DNA of 64,000 bases from Aquanectria penicillioides (Eukaryota; Ascomycota; Sordariomycetes; Hypocreales; Nectriaceae), in contig PYIU01000011.1 in NCBI GenBank assembly GCA_003415625.1, positions 1,563,001-1,627,000 on the forward strand, written 5' to 3'. The position numbers were made by a program, and so were the translations under genes. A model generated the notes under the pieces. That model did not search any database and was not told the DNA's origin. It saw nothing but the letters and a program-made list of their open reading frames with translations. Positions 12,385 to 22,461 of this stretch are shown piece after piece (the first letter of the stretch is position 1; each line of letters begins with the position of its first letter).

Positions 12385-14001
12385 TCACCGAGGTACAATA
12401 GACCTTGTCAACTGAAGATCCATAACAAAGGTTGCTGGTATCAAAGACACGCATAAGGCCGATCGACTGCTCCTCGTCCTTCTCTTCAGAGCGATTGTTA
12501 CATAGGATCCACTTGGTAAACGTGAAATGGCCCGGTCAGACTCGTCTTCCTGAGGTCCCAATTTCCAGAGTTCCTCGGCCAGTTGCTCCAGAGACTCGCC
12601 TGGCACATGCTTGCGGATTCTGCAAGCCCAAGGGCCATGGAACAAATAAAACGCGACGACAAATTTGTGAGCTGATGAGCTCATTCCTACCCCAAATATC
12701 ATGATGAAAAACTCAGGGCAAGTTGCAAGATATAGTTCAGTTGCATACGAGCCGTCGGGGCGTAGGTGCAGATCGCACTCCGGATAGGTTTCAACAATGC
12801 GGAGCTGCTCATCAGGCGGTGACTTGAGCCAAAGCTTGAAGTCGAGTGTCCGGGCCGGGATACCAGGTATAGAAAGATCTGTGAAGATTGCCATGCACAT
12901 ATATTCGGCTTGGAAGTCTTCAAGGTCGCTTTCGTGGCCGATTACTTCGACGTGTCCCGATCTGGCTCTGTAATACATATTTTCTGACTTTTGAAAGCTC
13001 AGTGCGATGCAAATCAGTCCTTCTTTGTAAGTGAGATAGAACCAGGCCAACCGGGAGCCATCATCCTTTGGCTTTGTGTGCAAGGTCATCTGAATGCCTC
13101 GGGGCGTAACCTCGGGTGGTTTCAGCACTTCGGGGCTAGTAACCACAGACACTTTAGAGCCCACGATTTCCGAATATTTGCAGAAGCCCCCAGTTCGTAT
13201 AGGAACCCCGTCGGTTGGGAAGCAGTGAGGAGAATCGCAAAGAAGCCCCGTACTGTCGTGTACAGAGATCGATCGCCAGAGGAAAATACTGTAGTCTACT
13301 TCGCGCTTCATGATTTCTTCCTGTAGTCGAATGAATGACTTTCGTCCTTCGCCATACATAAGTGGCATGTTGATATCGAAGATGCCCAGGAGACAATATG
13401 CCATGTCTTCCTGTCTCGTAGTATTGCGTTTCGATGCCCAGGACATTCTCTGGGCCACGGGGAAATCCGCAGGTTGCCTTTGGTGAAGCAAGACATCATC
13501 TGGTATCGATGTGGTGTCAGATATGGCCTCTTTTAGGCTCCACTTTGTTCCTAGCTCCGTCCAGTTCTCAGCATAGAATTCCACCTCTCGCGGAGCAATC
13601 AGCTCCTGGAGACACCACCCTCTAGTGAACCATCGCGCGCTCTGGAATAGATGCTTGTCCAGAAAAGGATCGAGAGGAGGTACGTCAGTTAGATATACGT
13701 AACACACATCTGCGTTTTGATACCACCGGTACATGGAATTGACAGCCTCGGACAGCTCAGCGCTTGATGACTTGTCGATACAGCAAGTATCAATCCACAC
13801 CCAACTCAGATCATCCTTTGCTGCCTGAGCACAACAGCCCTTGATCTTAGCCGAGCCTTTCAAGTGCTCATAGTCATGCCGCAGGACATCGGTCAGGGTG
13901 ACTTCTTCGACATCCCATGTGTGAGATAAGATAGCGTATGGCGGGATGTCATCTCCCACAAACTCAGCAAGCTCGAAGCTCGTTGAATGCAGTAGCCGCA
14001 T
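12385..14001 (-). CDS. HET-domain protein (heterokaryon incompatibility type)
   Basis: A single-exon protein of 538 aa. It begins MRLLHSTSFEL, then YAILSHTW at about residues 22-29, the signature opening of the fungal HET domain. The rest of the domain follows to about residue 160 (KIKGCCAQA, WVWIDTCCIDK, AVNSMYRWYQNADVCYVYL). HET domains trigger vegetative incompatibility and cell death when activated, often through an NLR partner. The C-terminal 370 residues have no repeats or domain I recognise. It converges on the PKS, with 203 bp between stop codons, so it is probably not part of the biosynthetic cluster. Its start fits the family exactly. Confidence 0.88.
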   Translation of the reverse strand: MRLLHSTSFELAEFVGDDIPPYAILSHTWDVEEVTLTDVLRHDYEHLKGSAKIKGCCAQAAKDDLSWVWIDTCCIDKSSSAELSEAVNSMYRWYQNADVCYVYLTDVPPLDPFLDKHLFQSARWFTRGWCLQELIAPREVEFYAENWTELGTKWSLKEAISDTTSIPDDVLLHQRQPADFPVAQRMSWASKRNTTRQEDMAYCLLGIFDINMPLMYGEGRKSFIRLQEEIMKREVDYSIFLWRSISVHDSTGLLCDSPHCFPTDGVPIRTGGFCKYSEIVGSKVSVVTSPEVLKPPEVTPRGIQMTLHTKPKDDGSRLAWFYLTYKEGLICIALSFQKSENMYYRARSGHVEVIGHESDLEDFQAEYMCMAIFTDLSIPGIPARTLDFKLWLKSPPDEQLRIVETYPECDLHLRPDGSYATELYLATCPEFFIMIFGVGMSSSAHKFVVAFYLFHGPWACRIRKHVPGESLEQLAEELWKLGPQEDESDRAISRLPSGSYVTIALKRRTRSSRSALCVSLIPATFVMDLQLTRSIVPR

Positions 14002-14073
14002 CTTTCTTTGGCGTAGAGAAGGGTTTTAGCCGTCTCTAAGGCAAATTCAATGTCGACAAGATCCGATGACAGA

Positions 14074-14133
14074 TTGAGAGCTGAAACTAGCTGACTCTGC
14101 GGGTTGAGAGCTGAAACTAGCTGACTCTGCGGG
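14074..14133. repeat. 30-bp perfect tandem duplication
   Basis: The unit starting TTGAGAGCTGAAACTAG is present twice head to tail, at 14074-14103 and 14104-14133, with no mismatch. It lies 73 bp upstream of the HET start codon, in the probable 5' UTR or promoter. A perfect copy suggests recent slippage or duplication. Confidence 0.95.
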
Positions 14134-16225
14134 CTTACGCTAACAATGGTCACGTTTTTGCCAGCACATGACGGTTGTTGTTCAAGGGAAAAGGGACAAC
14201 AGTGCACATAATGATAGCATAAGGGATGATTTTACCTTGCTCCTCCTCAAGGAGCAGTTCCAAACTCTATGACGAGCATAAATTCAGGCCTGAATTCAAG
14301 TGTACGCCGTGTTTCAGGGTGATTTTGTTGATGTCAGCTCACGTGATCGATTCGGAGACTGGAATTGTGCTCGGCGAAACATAAATCCGATAGGGAACCA
14401 ACACTACCTACCCTATGGCGGTGATAGTAAACACCAACAAACAGTACACGTAGCAGGCTTCAGGATAATAATGTTTAAATATCCTACTTTATCAGCTACT
14501 AAATTGAAATTCAACATAATCTCGCCATGTCCTCATGTTTTTGTGGTGTATTTCAAGCCAACACACAGAAATACCACCACTTGGGCAGATAATTTATCAG
14601 TGAGCAATATTCTAACTTAAGTACCTTAAACTCTCTTTTGCCGGTAGAAAGCCTAGAATAATGACCATAGGAAAAATCTGTGTCATTTCTAAGCCAAGAT
14701 AAAATAGACAGCAAAACAATGTTTACGTTGGCATCTCTTACCAAACTTTCCACAACCGTAGCTGCATTATAGCTGGTTGAAAAGAAGTCAATCAGCGTGA
14801 ACGACGATACATCCAGCCTTGTACCCACTCTAGGATATGAAAAGATCCTGACCGCTTTCGATGATGACGGGGTGCCTGTTTTAAAGGATCGTTAAATCCT
14901 ATTCCACTGCGGCATTTTCTCCCACATTGGCCCAGAGCTGGGCACGAGAGTATGGCGACGAGGTTGGACAAATACCAGCAACTCCGTGGGATTGGGCAAA
15001 TCAAGGATCTACAATTGGGGAGAGATTTTGATCTCCTGCTTCTATTCGAGCTTGGTGAAGGTTGGGGATACGGATGTAGTGTCGACTGGGCAGATAAGAT
15101 AATCGAAAAGGTTGCTAGCACGTCGTTGAAGGCATATTCCAACGAATCATCTGGGAGCCACTGAGATCCCCCAGTTTTACATTCTGGCCAACAAAGAATT
15201 TACCAGAGAAGTGCAAGCTGGCCAGCATGGCCAGACGGGATGTGACGACACAAAAGCTTACTGAAGCACCCGAGGGACTTGGCGTGAACGCTGGAGTGAT
15301 CTCTTAGGGCATGCTTTGAAATAAATGCTTGGGCAGTCGGATAGATTACTATTTGAAAATTTGAGTGTTGTTGATTTCCAAGGCAGACCAAAACGATCCA
15401 ACGTCAGCATATGCGTGGGATTGAGAAATTGTAGCTTATCCAGGCATCAGACACCTGACACTGCGAACGCATCATCACCACAGCCTTAGCCCATCCGTCC
15501 GTGGACAAGGAGTGTTACGGCGCTAATTCCCGACGCCATGCGTTCTCATCCCTGTTTCATGCTGGCTCGTCAAGGAGCCTGTGAAGTATTCGCAGGTCCC
15601 TTGAGCCGTAGCTGGGATGTAGCGGTGACGGAGCGCCATGCCATTGTCAGACGAGACATGCAGTCCCATCATCGCCTCGAGGTCCCGTGCTTGAACGGCT
15701 CCGAGGCTGCGTAGTTGCGGTGGTGCGCCAAAGGCGGCTGGCTGTCGGCGGAAGGGGTCGTTGGACAGACGCGTTGTACAAGTGAAACAGCCGTGAGCCA
15801 GGAGGGAGTCAACCAGCCTCAACAAACCTCACTGCAGCACTGTTGCGTGCCTGGCCTGATTGGGAGATGAAGGAATTGAGCTCTCCAGGAGTGCTCCGTG
15901 ATCAGTAATCTCCCAAAAGCGTCTAGCGCCGGCTGTGGCAGAGCGGCCCCAGCATTAGTGTGGTGTGGACTGCGGAGATCTTAGATGTTGGACGACTAGA
16001 TTTATTGACGTTTGGGGAAGATTTAGTGTGGAATCACGGCAAACTTTGAAATCCGCTCGTTGTTAGCATGCCGCCGTGATTGGTCATAGCCAAGACGGTT
16101 TGCCCGGACTGTGGCCAGGATTCCGTAATCCCTGCCATGGGGCCATCGTCATTTTCGCTCGCACTTTGCGCCCTTGTTAGGACCATGCTTATTCGCTCTG
16201 AGGATAGTGTAGGTAGCATCCAGAG

Positions 16226-16233
16226 TATATAAA
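16226..16233 (+). promoter_or_regulatory. TATA box of the GST gene
   Basis: TATATAAA lies 112 bp upstream of the GST start codon. It is followed by a pyrimidine/CA-rich leader (CATCTCAACATCAATACTCC) typical of a filamentous-fungal 5' UTR. Confidence 0.65.
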
Positions 16234-16344
16234 GCGTTGAAGGTCCAGCCCATCTCAACATCAATACTCCGCATCAATCCACTGATTTCTTCTCACATAC
16301 ACTCTTATTTTACTTTCTTAGCACACGTTCGAATACTATTCGCA

Positions 16345-17192
16345 ATGGCTGACCAAACCCCCGTCTTCTACTACTGGAGCCTTGGCCGCCTGGGCCGTGG
16401 TGAGGTCTTGCGGTATGTACCCAGCCCTAGTGCTCCAGGCTGCTTCTCTGGGACCATGCTGATGAGAATTATTTAAGCCTTTTCCTGAGAGATGCTGGTG
16501 TCGATGTCAAGGAATTCCGATACGACTACGGCGATAGGGCCAACATTGGCCAACAGTTGGTTCGTGACGGCATCACTCGAACCGCAAAGCTGCCTGCCCT
16601 CAAGTACAAGGGCAAGATTTACACCCAAGTAAGTGACCGCCCCCAATTTTTCTGCAGGCAGCGATTGACTTTTTTCTTCTTCTTTTTTTACAGCACATCC
16701 CCACCCTCCGCTTCCTAGCTCGAGAGTTTGGCGGCTATGATGGAGAGACCAGCGAGGAGAAGTTCACAGTGGACGCTGTCTCCGACATTTACATTGACTG
16801 GAGGGTAAGCGGTTCCGATCATTCTAACCAGGTATCAGGCTAACAAGCATCAAAAAGGTCCAATGGGTCGACCAGTTGACTGAGAAGACGGAAGAGTACA
16901 AGAACAAATTTGTGCCCACCTACCTGGAGCAAATTGCCCAGTTCTATTCTGAGACTGAGGGTCCCTACCTGCTCGGCGACAAAGTCAGCTACGTCGACTT
17001 CGCAGTCTACCAGTCCATCGACAACGATGAGCGAATCCAGACCCTCCCTGTAAGTTCATCTTCGGTTTCAACTGCGTGGCAGCGACTAATTGATGACAGG
17101 CCACCCTTCCCCCAGTTCTGCAGAAATTCAGGGAGGCCTTTGAGGCGCGTCCCAACATTGCAGCATACATCAAGGAGAACGCTGCCAAATAA
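16345..17192 (+). CDS. Glutathione S-transferase
   Basis: Five exons: 16345-16412, 16478-16628, 16694-16804, 16858-17049, 17100-17192, giving 204 aa, the usual size for a sigma/alpha-like GST. The thioredoxin-fold N-terminus reads VFYYWSLGRLGRGEVLRLF; a Tyr near residues 9-10 could activate glutathione. KLPALKYKGKIYTQ corresponds to the cis-Pro and gamma-Glu binding segment. The all-helical C-terminal half has PYLLGDKVSYVDFAVYQ, the usual N-capping region (SxxD-type). Expected to conjugate glutathione to electrophiles in the cytosol. It has its own TATA box, and its neighbours suggest no pathway link, though detoxification of secondary metabolites is possible. Confidence 0.87.
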
Positions 17193-18136
17193 ATGTTTGT
17201 AGATGGCGATTTTCAAAACAAGAGTAGCAATATATTCAGTTTATTTAAACTTGTTGTGCATTCACAGTGATCGGTGCAATGTTCATTTGATATTCACTGC
17301 AAATTGATTCCGAGGAGGTCGCGCCCACCCGAAGGACTGCGTTGTCAAATTGAGACAAGGTCTTGTCCATAGTTTAATAGAAAGAAGCATGTAAGAAGCA
17401 ACGAGTTATCGCTTTGACGATGGAACGTTTAAGGCGAGCCCTGGCCGCGGCTCAGGATACCTGTCCAAGAGATACGGAGCCTCTGAGTCTAGATCTCGAC
17501 ATTGATGGGGCATCCTTGTCTCAAGCCGTGGCATGTCTTCCTTCTGTGCAGAATCACCTTGGGCGGACAACTGCGCCAGTCGCCGACTTGAGGGAATCTC
17601 CAGAACCCTGAACACAGCCCGAGAGATGAACAGCTTCTGCATGCTCCATCTCCTCATCTCACAGGGCTTCAGCCCACGCCCTACGCTTTGTTATTGTGCA
17701 TAATTAGTGAGTCAGCGGCTGCTGCACAGAGACAGGATCCGGTATTAGCGTGGTACCTTCGAAAATACATTCCCAATGCGGTACGTCGCACGGATCCGCA
17801 TTCTAGCCGTGGCCAGATGACAAATCCGCCAGTTTCTCGCAATACATTTCTCTTTTAGGATGCGATGAGCTGTTGGAGAAGTGGAGTTTTCTTAGGTCGT
17901 GTTTGATCTACCCCCGTGTGCTCTCCGGCGCGACGGGACTCTCGGCTCCGATGCTGATCGGGGGCTAGACGGATCACGGCCACCTTGGGTTGTTGATAGT
18001 CCGGAGTGCGATTGCCACAATGTAGAAATACTTCGAGACGATGCCGTAGTAGAATTTTCGAATGCATCATTTTGAAAAAGAATCAAATCTTGTCGTTGAT
18101 TCAGGCTCGTTGCCTTAAGCTGGAAATACCACCAAA
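17193..18136. other. Intergenic region
   Basis: About 940 bp between the GST stop and the hydrolase pseudogene. A 61-codon frame beginning at an ATG near 17420 (plus) has no recognisable domain and overlaps an equally long frame on the other strand, so neither is called. Nothing else is seen. Confidence 0.4.
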
Positions 18137-18385
18137 ATGTCATTTTCATCCTCAACCGAATTGATTGAACTCATCCCCGAGGTCAAGATACACGTCGTGC
18201 ACAATACCTCATCTCCTCCAGAATCATTATCAAGTTATCCAGCGACAACGATCATTTTTCTACATTTTTGGGGCGGATCTTCTTCAACGTGGTCACACGT
18301 CAACCCCGTCACCCCCCTAGAGTACCCTACAGTTCCCATCGACTTTCGCGGCTGGGGGAGTTCAACAGCACCATCATATCAGATA

Positions 18386-18490
18386 CCCGTTGGCATTATG
18401 GGCCAGCTGCCTGCCAACCTCGTCCCGAGGTTGGTCCGGAAACCCTATGTCAGCCGGGAAATTGTGTGTCACCTTTTTAGGTGTAAAATG
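18386..18490 (+). repeat. Left terminal inverted repeat of the MITE
   Basis: 105 bp, 93% identical to the inverted right end. It starts CCCGTTGGCATTATGGGCC and ends at TAGGTGTAAAATG. Confidence 0.9.
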
Positions 18491-18675
18491 CGATTTTCTA
18501 TTGCTAATTCAACTGCCAATTTAGATAAATAAAATCTTTAGAAAATATATTTAAGTTCCCTAAATAGAGGGCTTTAAAATGCATTTATATTTATAATTTA
18601 ATTAAAATCTATAAATAATTACTTTCTTTAGTTTAACTTTCTTTAAAATAAAAATTAAAAACTAGAAATTATAAG

Positions 18676-18826
18676 TGTAACAACGGTACGGCAGCGGCCG
18701 ACCGGTGCGTTATATATGGATATGTGACACACCAGTAATCGCGGCGACTGCGATTACTGCTGGATCTTTTGCCGTAGCGGCGACGGGTCTATTGTGCAAG
18801 CCGGTATGTCACCCGTCTTTGTTACA
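18676..18826. mobile_element. Nested 151-bp GC-rich insert with 8-bp inverted ends and ATAAG duplication
   Basis: Starts TGTAACAA and ends TTGTTACA (perfect 8-bp inverted repeat). ATAAG is directly repeated on both sides (18671-18675 and 18827-18831), as a target-site duplication would be. Base composition switches abruptly from AT-rich to GC-rich exactly within these bounds. It contains an internal hairpin, CAGTAATCGC / GCGATTACTG. No coding capacity. Probably a very small MITE or solo end that landed in the older element. Confidence 0.6.
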
Positions 18827-18923
18827 ATAAGCCTTTTATTTAATAAGCTTAGATCTATTTTTTAAAAAATTTATATATCAAGATTGAAGATAGGATAAAG
18901 AGCTCAAAAGGGTATAAAATGGC

Positions 18924-19028
18924 CATTTTGCACCTAAAAGGGTGACACACAATTTCCTGGCTGACATAGAGTTTCCGGACCAACCTCGGGACGAGGTTGG
19001 TAGGCGGCTGGCCCACAATGCCAACGGG
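18924..19028 (-). repeat. Right terminal inverted repeat of the MITE
   Basis: 105 bp in inverted orientation to 18386-18490. It ends GCCAACGGG directly before the duplicated TA. Confidence 0.9.
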
Positions 19029-19587
19029 TACATCAAAACTTGTCGAGCGCATGGGAATAAACTCTTTTGTCATCGTCGACCATTTAATGGACGTAAAAGT
19101 AGCTCAAGCAATGGCTGGAAGGAAACTCGTCAAAGGACTTCAGGGCCTGGTTCTGATCTGTCCAGCACCTCCTACAACCCTTCTGTTGCTTCCTGAGACG
19201 CGCGACCAGCAGAACCCCGCTCATGATGCGACTGGAAATGCAGAGTTTGTAACTCTCAACGTGCTCACTGCAACTCGATTGTCAAAGGCCGTTGTGAAAT
19301 TCACAGTTCAAGACATGCTGAAAGGAAACGCCGATGCCAAGGTTGAGTGGCCACCATACGCCATGGCCGATAATGTTTTAGATCTTGCAAAGTCTATCAA
19401 AGTGCCCGTAGCAGTCATTTTTTCTGGGAAGTACTTGGTGGAACCGGTGTCAAGGGTCGAGACTGAGGTTTGTGGCAACATCTCACACTCAGATTTGATT
19501 GTTATTCCCAAGTCTAGACATCTTATACCGCTAGAATTACCAAAGCTAGCGGGTGATACCATTATCAATTTCATTCGAGACCTTTAG

Positions 19588-19984
19588 ACCATAAATTATC
19601 ATTTCATGTTGTATTCTATCGTTATTTATTGAAATGCTGTTGCTATGGTTTGAGTCCTTCCTTGAGTTGGTACAAAACTTGGTAGATCCTGGATCAGCCT
19701 TACTGGCAACAAACGTGACTAGCCCGAATCTGGTCAGCCTTGCACTCCTCAACTTGCGGTACAAACATAAAAAAAAATGATTGATTGGCTATGCCTATGA
19801 ATGAGGCACAGCAAGGCTCGGATCAATAAGGCACCGGCTCTGTCTGGAGCCACGTACGTTGGGTAGTTTTGCATTTCCAACGTCGAGAGGGCGCTTAGAG
19901 GATTCTCTACCTTTCTGAACACAATTGTGTTTTCCAACCAAACAGATACCCCTTAACAACGCATTCGCCACAGAGGATCTACCG
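19588..19984. other. Intergenic region
   Basis: About 400 bp between the hydrolase pseudogene and the phosphorylase-like gene. It should hold the promoter of the latter. No motif recognised. Confidence 0.4.
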
Positions 19985-21448
19985 ATGGAATCGACTAGAG
20001 ATGCAGGCAAGAGAGCGTACATCGACATCACCGGCGAAGGCTCGCCCAACAGCAACAAAAGGCGCAAACCAGATCAGGCTGGTGACGATTCGGATTCATC
20101 TATCTCATCAGGTGGGAGTCAAACGCCCATTAAACTTGCATATATCAACTATACTGTTGGCTGGATCTGTGCATTGGCTGCTGAGTTGGCTGCAGCGTTG
20201 GCTATGCTGGATGAAATCCACGAAAAGCTACCACAAAACCCCAGCGATAACAATAACTACACCCTGGGGAGGATCGGACCTCACAACGTTGTCATTGCCT
20301 GTCTACCGGATGATGGAACCGGGACCAACAACGCCGCAGCTGTCGCTAACAACATGATGAGAAGCTTTCCGTCGATCGAGGTGAGACTCATGGTCGGAAT
20401 TGGAGGTGGCATTCCTGGAAACTGCAACTTGCGGCTCGGTGATGTAGTAGTGAGCAATGGAGTAGTGCAGTATGACCTTGGGAAAACAATCCAGGGGGGC
20501 CTGTTTCAGAGAACCGGAGCTCCGAGATACCCACCCCAGTCCCTACTCACAACCGTTTCCACCTTGCGCGCCAAGCATGAAATGCGACCGAGCAAGATAA
20601 AGGCCCTGATCCGAAGAATGATTGACAAGTATCCTATGATGAGTGGGTATGACCGCCCCCGTCTTGCGGAAGATCTCCTGTTCCACAGCAGCTACGAGCA
20701 TGGGTCTGGGCCTAATTGTGATCGTTGCCACAGGTCTTTCGCATTAGAGAGACCAAACAGACTGACGCAAGATCCTATGATCGTCTATGGAAAGGTTGCA
20801 TCAGCTAATAGAGTTATGAAATGCGCGCGAGAACGAGATCAACTTGCGAAAGAATTGGACGTTAAATGCTTTGACATGGAAGCCGCTGGCCTGATGGAAA
20901 TCTTTTCGTGCTTAGTGATTCGTGGGATTAGTGACTATTCGGATTCCCACAAGAACGACTTGTGGAGGAAGTATGCCGCAGCCGTCGCAGCTGCATACGC
21001 AAAGGAATTTATCTTGGAAATTTCTGTGAAAGCGGATGCGGTAGAACCAGTAGCTGCTGCAGACTCTACGGGTACGTGGTGCCCCATCAACGATCCATGA
21101 TATAACAATGCTGATTCAGCCACAGTCTCATTTGTTTCACAAGGCCACGCGCAGGATTCGCAGAGCGGAACGACCCAGCGCCGGGTCTCTTCGAGACGAG
21201 TGCACCACATTGAAGGCTGGGTTGCCGGGGATAATGCCCGTCAATTGGTCATTGTTCAAGACGGTCAGGTTTTCGATGTGAAGAACTTCAAAGGAGGAAA
21301 TTATGCATGGCAAATAGTCGGACCCAAGGAAGTGTGCCAACAATTTCAGCAATTAGCAGAGCCAAGAGATACAAGAAGGCGGGATGATGGAAACTCGACG
21401 GTAGCTGCGAGTAGCTCTGCAAATGCAGCGACTCGTTGGAATAACTAG
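19985..21448 (+). CDS. Stand-alone PNP/UDP-phosphorylase-like protein
   Basis: Two exons, 19985-21071 and 21120-21448, giving 471 aa. An N-terminal disordered segment has an NKRRK basic patch that could be a nuclear signal. A nucleoside-phosphorylase-fold domain of the type usually found at the N-terminus of fungal NLRs follows: VGWICALAAELAAALAMLDE, VRLMVGIGGGIPG, LGDVVVSNG, then CFDMEAAGLME and VIRGISDYSDSHKND near the C-terminal side (nucleobase and phosphate site motifs). Most fungal relatives continue into NB-ARC/NACHT plus repeats. Here only about 110 further residues follow (IEGWVAGDNARQLVIVQ), with no Walker A. It may be a free-standing effector or sensor in a cell-death pathway; enzymatic activity (nucleoside or nucleotide cleavage) is inference. 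The start chosen is the first ATG in frame; an upstream exon cannot be excluded. Confidence 0.82.
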
Positions 21449-21897
21449 TTCTACTGAATATATCCCTATATTGGCATTTGGCTTCTGCCGACGATGTGTT
21501 GAGACAAGAATAATCATGGCATGCTCCTCTCAGCATTCCACCTCTTCCACACTGAGGCTATTGATGGGTGCAACACGAGTGCGTCAAGTCGACTATGATT
21601 GAACAAGGATGAATCCACTTTGACGTGGCGAATACATATCTCTAACATAGGCAAGAAAGAGATTGCTATAATATGTGGTTTAGTGAGATCTTAAATGGCT
21701 ACTTTGATGTTGATCTTAGCACGGTGATCAGAACAAGGCCAAACAGTGTCACATTCATAGGGTAGCAGAGAGTTGTAAGCCTTATACAAAATTAAAGTGA
21801 CATGAATACATCCATTTTTCAGCTTGAACTGAGTTCAATGCTAGGGATGCGGGCTGTCCACAGAATAATTACCCAACAGCAAGGTAATTATATAATG
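21449..21897. other. Intergenic region between convergent genes
   Basis: About 450 bp between the stop codons of two convergent genes. It probably contains both 3' UTRs. Nothing else is seen. Confidence 0.4.
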
Positions 21898-22461
21898 CTA
21901 GGTTATTGTTTTTAAATAGCAACGAACTATTTCATTCACTACTTTCTGACAAAGCAATGATATAAACCTGTAAGAGTATCTCTGAACAAATGGCATTAAG
22001 AGACTACTGGCCTCAACTGTGTAATCAACGTGTAACTCCCATTTCTGAACTTCAGCGTCCATGGGACTGTTGATCGTCCCGAAGCTATTGGGTTGCGTAT
22101 TATCTGGACTTGGCCGGACGCTCCACTCAACTCGCGTAATAATACCGCTGCGAGGACTTCCACGACTCCGTATGCCATGTAGGGTTTTTTGAAAAGTAGT
22201 CTGCCATTGATCAACTCGTGAGAGACCAGGAAGCAGGGTTATGCGGGCGGAGATTTGGTATGTGCGCACAGTGTCATCCCAAGGCCCGAAAAAGGGATCA
22301 TCAGAAATCAGGGAAGGCTCAGTAGGGATCTCATGGAAGCCCACCAGGTCAGGAACCTGACTTAGCATGGGCACATATGTTTGTAGGAGCTCTAAGGCGA
22401 AGTAGGGAGTAATGCTACTAGGAAAGGGAGCCGCGACTGATATACGGCACTGTGATCTCAT
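21898..22461 (-). CDS. DUF7053-like protein of unknown function
   Basis: A single exon of 187 aa. It has the layout of the fungal DUF7053 family: an opening strand and PSSITPYFALELLQ, a central YQISARITLLPG strand pair, GIITRVEWSVR, then WELHVDYTVEASSLLMPFVQ near the C-terminus. The length fits. Family members are small single-domain cytosolic proteins that may fold like lipid-binding START/Bet v1 domains; no activity is established. No signal peptide or membrane segment. Confidence 0.65.
   Translation of the reverse strand: MRSQCRISVAAPFPSSITPYFALELLQTYVPMLSQVPDLVGFHEIPTEPSLISDDPFFGPWDDTVRTYQISARITLLPGLSRVDQWQTTFQKTLHGIRSRGSPRSGIITRVEWSVRPSPDNTQPNSFGTINSPMDAEVQKWELHVDYTVEASSLLMPFVQRYSYRFISLLCQKVVNEIVRCYLKTIT

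Larger units (their letters stand above)
14002..16344. other. Intergenic region between divergent HET and GST genes
   Basis: A 2.3-kb stretch lying between the starts of two divergent genes. It holds a 30-bp tandem duplication just upstream of the HET start and a TATA box close to the GST start. Short ORFs on either strand have no recognisable domain. Nothing else is identified. Confidence 0.5.
18386..19028. mobile_element. 643-bp non-autonomous element with 105-bp terminal inverted repeats, TA target site (MITE)
   Basis: The first 105 bp (18386-18490) match the reverse complement of the last 105 bp (18924-19028) at 98 positions. All seven differences are C/T or G/A transitions. The ends are CCCGTTGGCATT and its complement, flanked on both sides by TA (18384-18385 and 19029-19030), as expected of Tc1/mariner-pogo type insertion. 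No transposase is present. The interior is very AT-rich apart from a nested GC-rich insert. Each TIR also contains a small palindrome, CCAACCTCG...CGAGGTTGG. Confidence 0.88.
18137..19587 (+). pseudogene. Alpha/beta-hydrolase pseudogene split by a transposable element
   Basis: The 5' part (18137-18385) encodes an alpha/beta-hydrolase N-terminus with FLHFWGGSSSTW (oxyanion region) and DFRGWGSST. The 3' part (19031-19587) carries the rest, from SKLVERMGINSFVIV to the C-terminal RHLIPLELP, which holds the catalytic His. A 643-bp element sits between them. Removing it with one TA does not rejoin the halves in frame, and about ten residues seem missing, so there is further damage or an unrecognised intron. 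The nucleophile elbow, normally GHSMGG in this family, reads DHLMDV, so the catalytic Ser is gone; the acid residue in SGKYLVEP is also not evident. I infer a dead enzyme. Confidence 0.8.

Noticed and set aside
17414..17611. 65-codon plus-strand frame after the GST
   Set aside because: Overlapped by an equally long antisense frame and without any recognisable feature.
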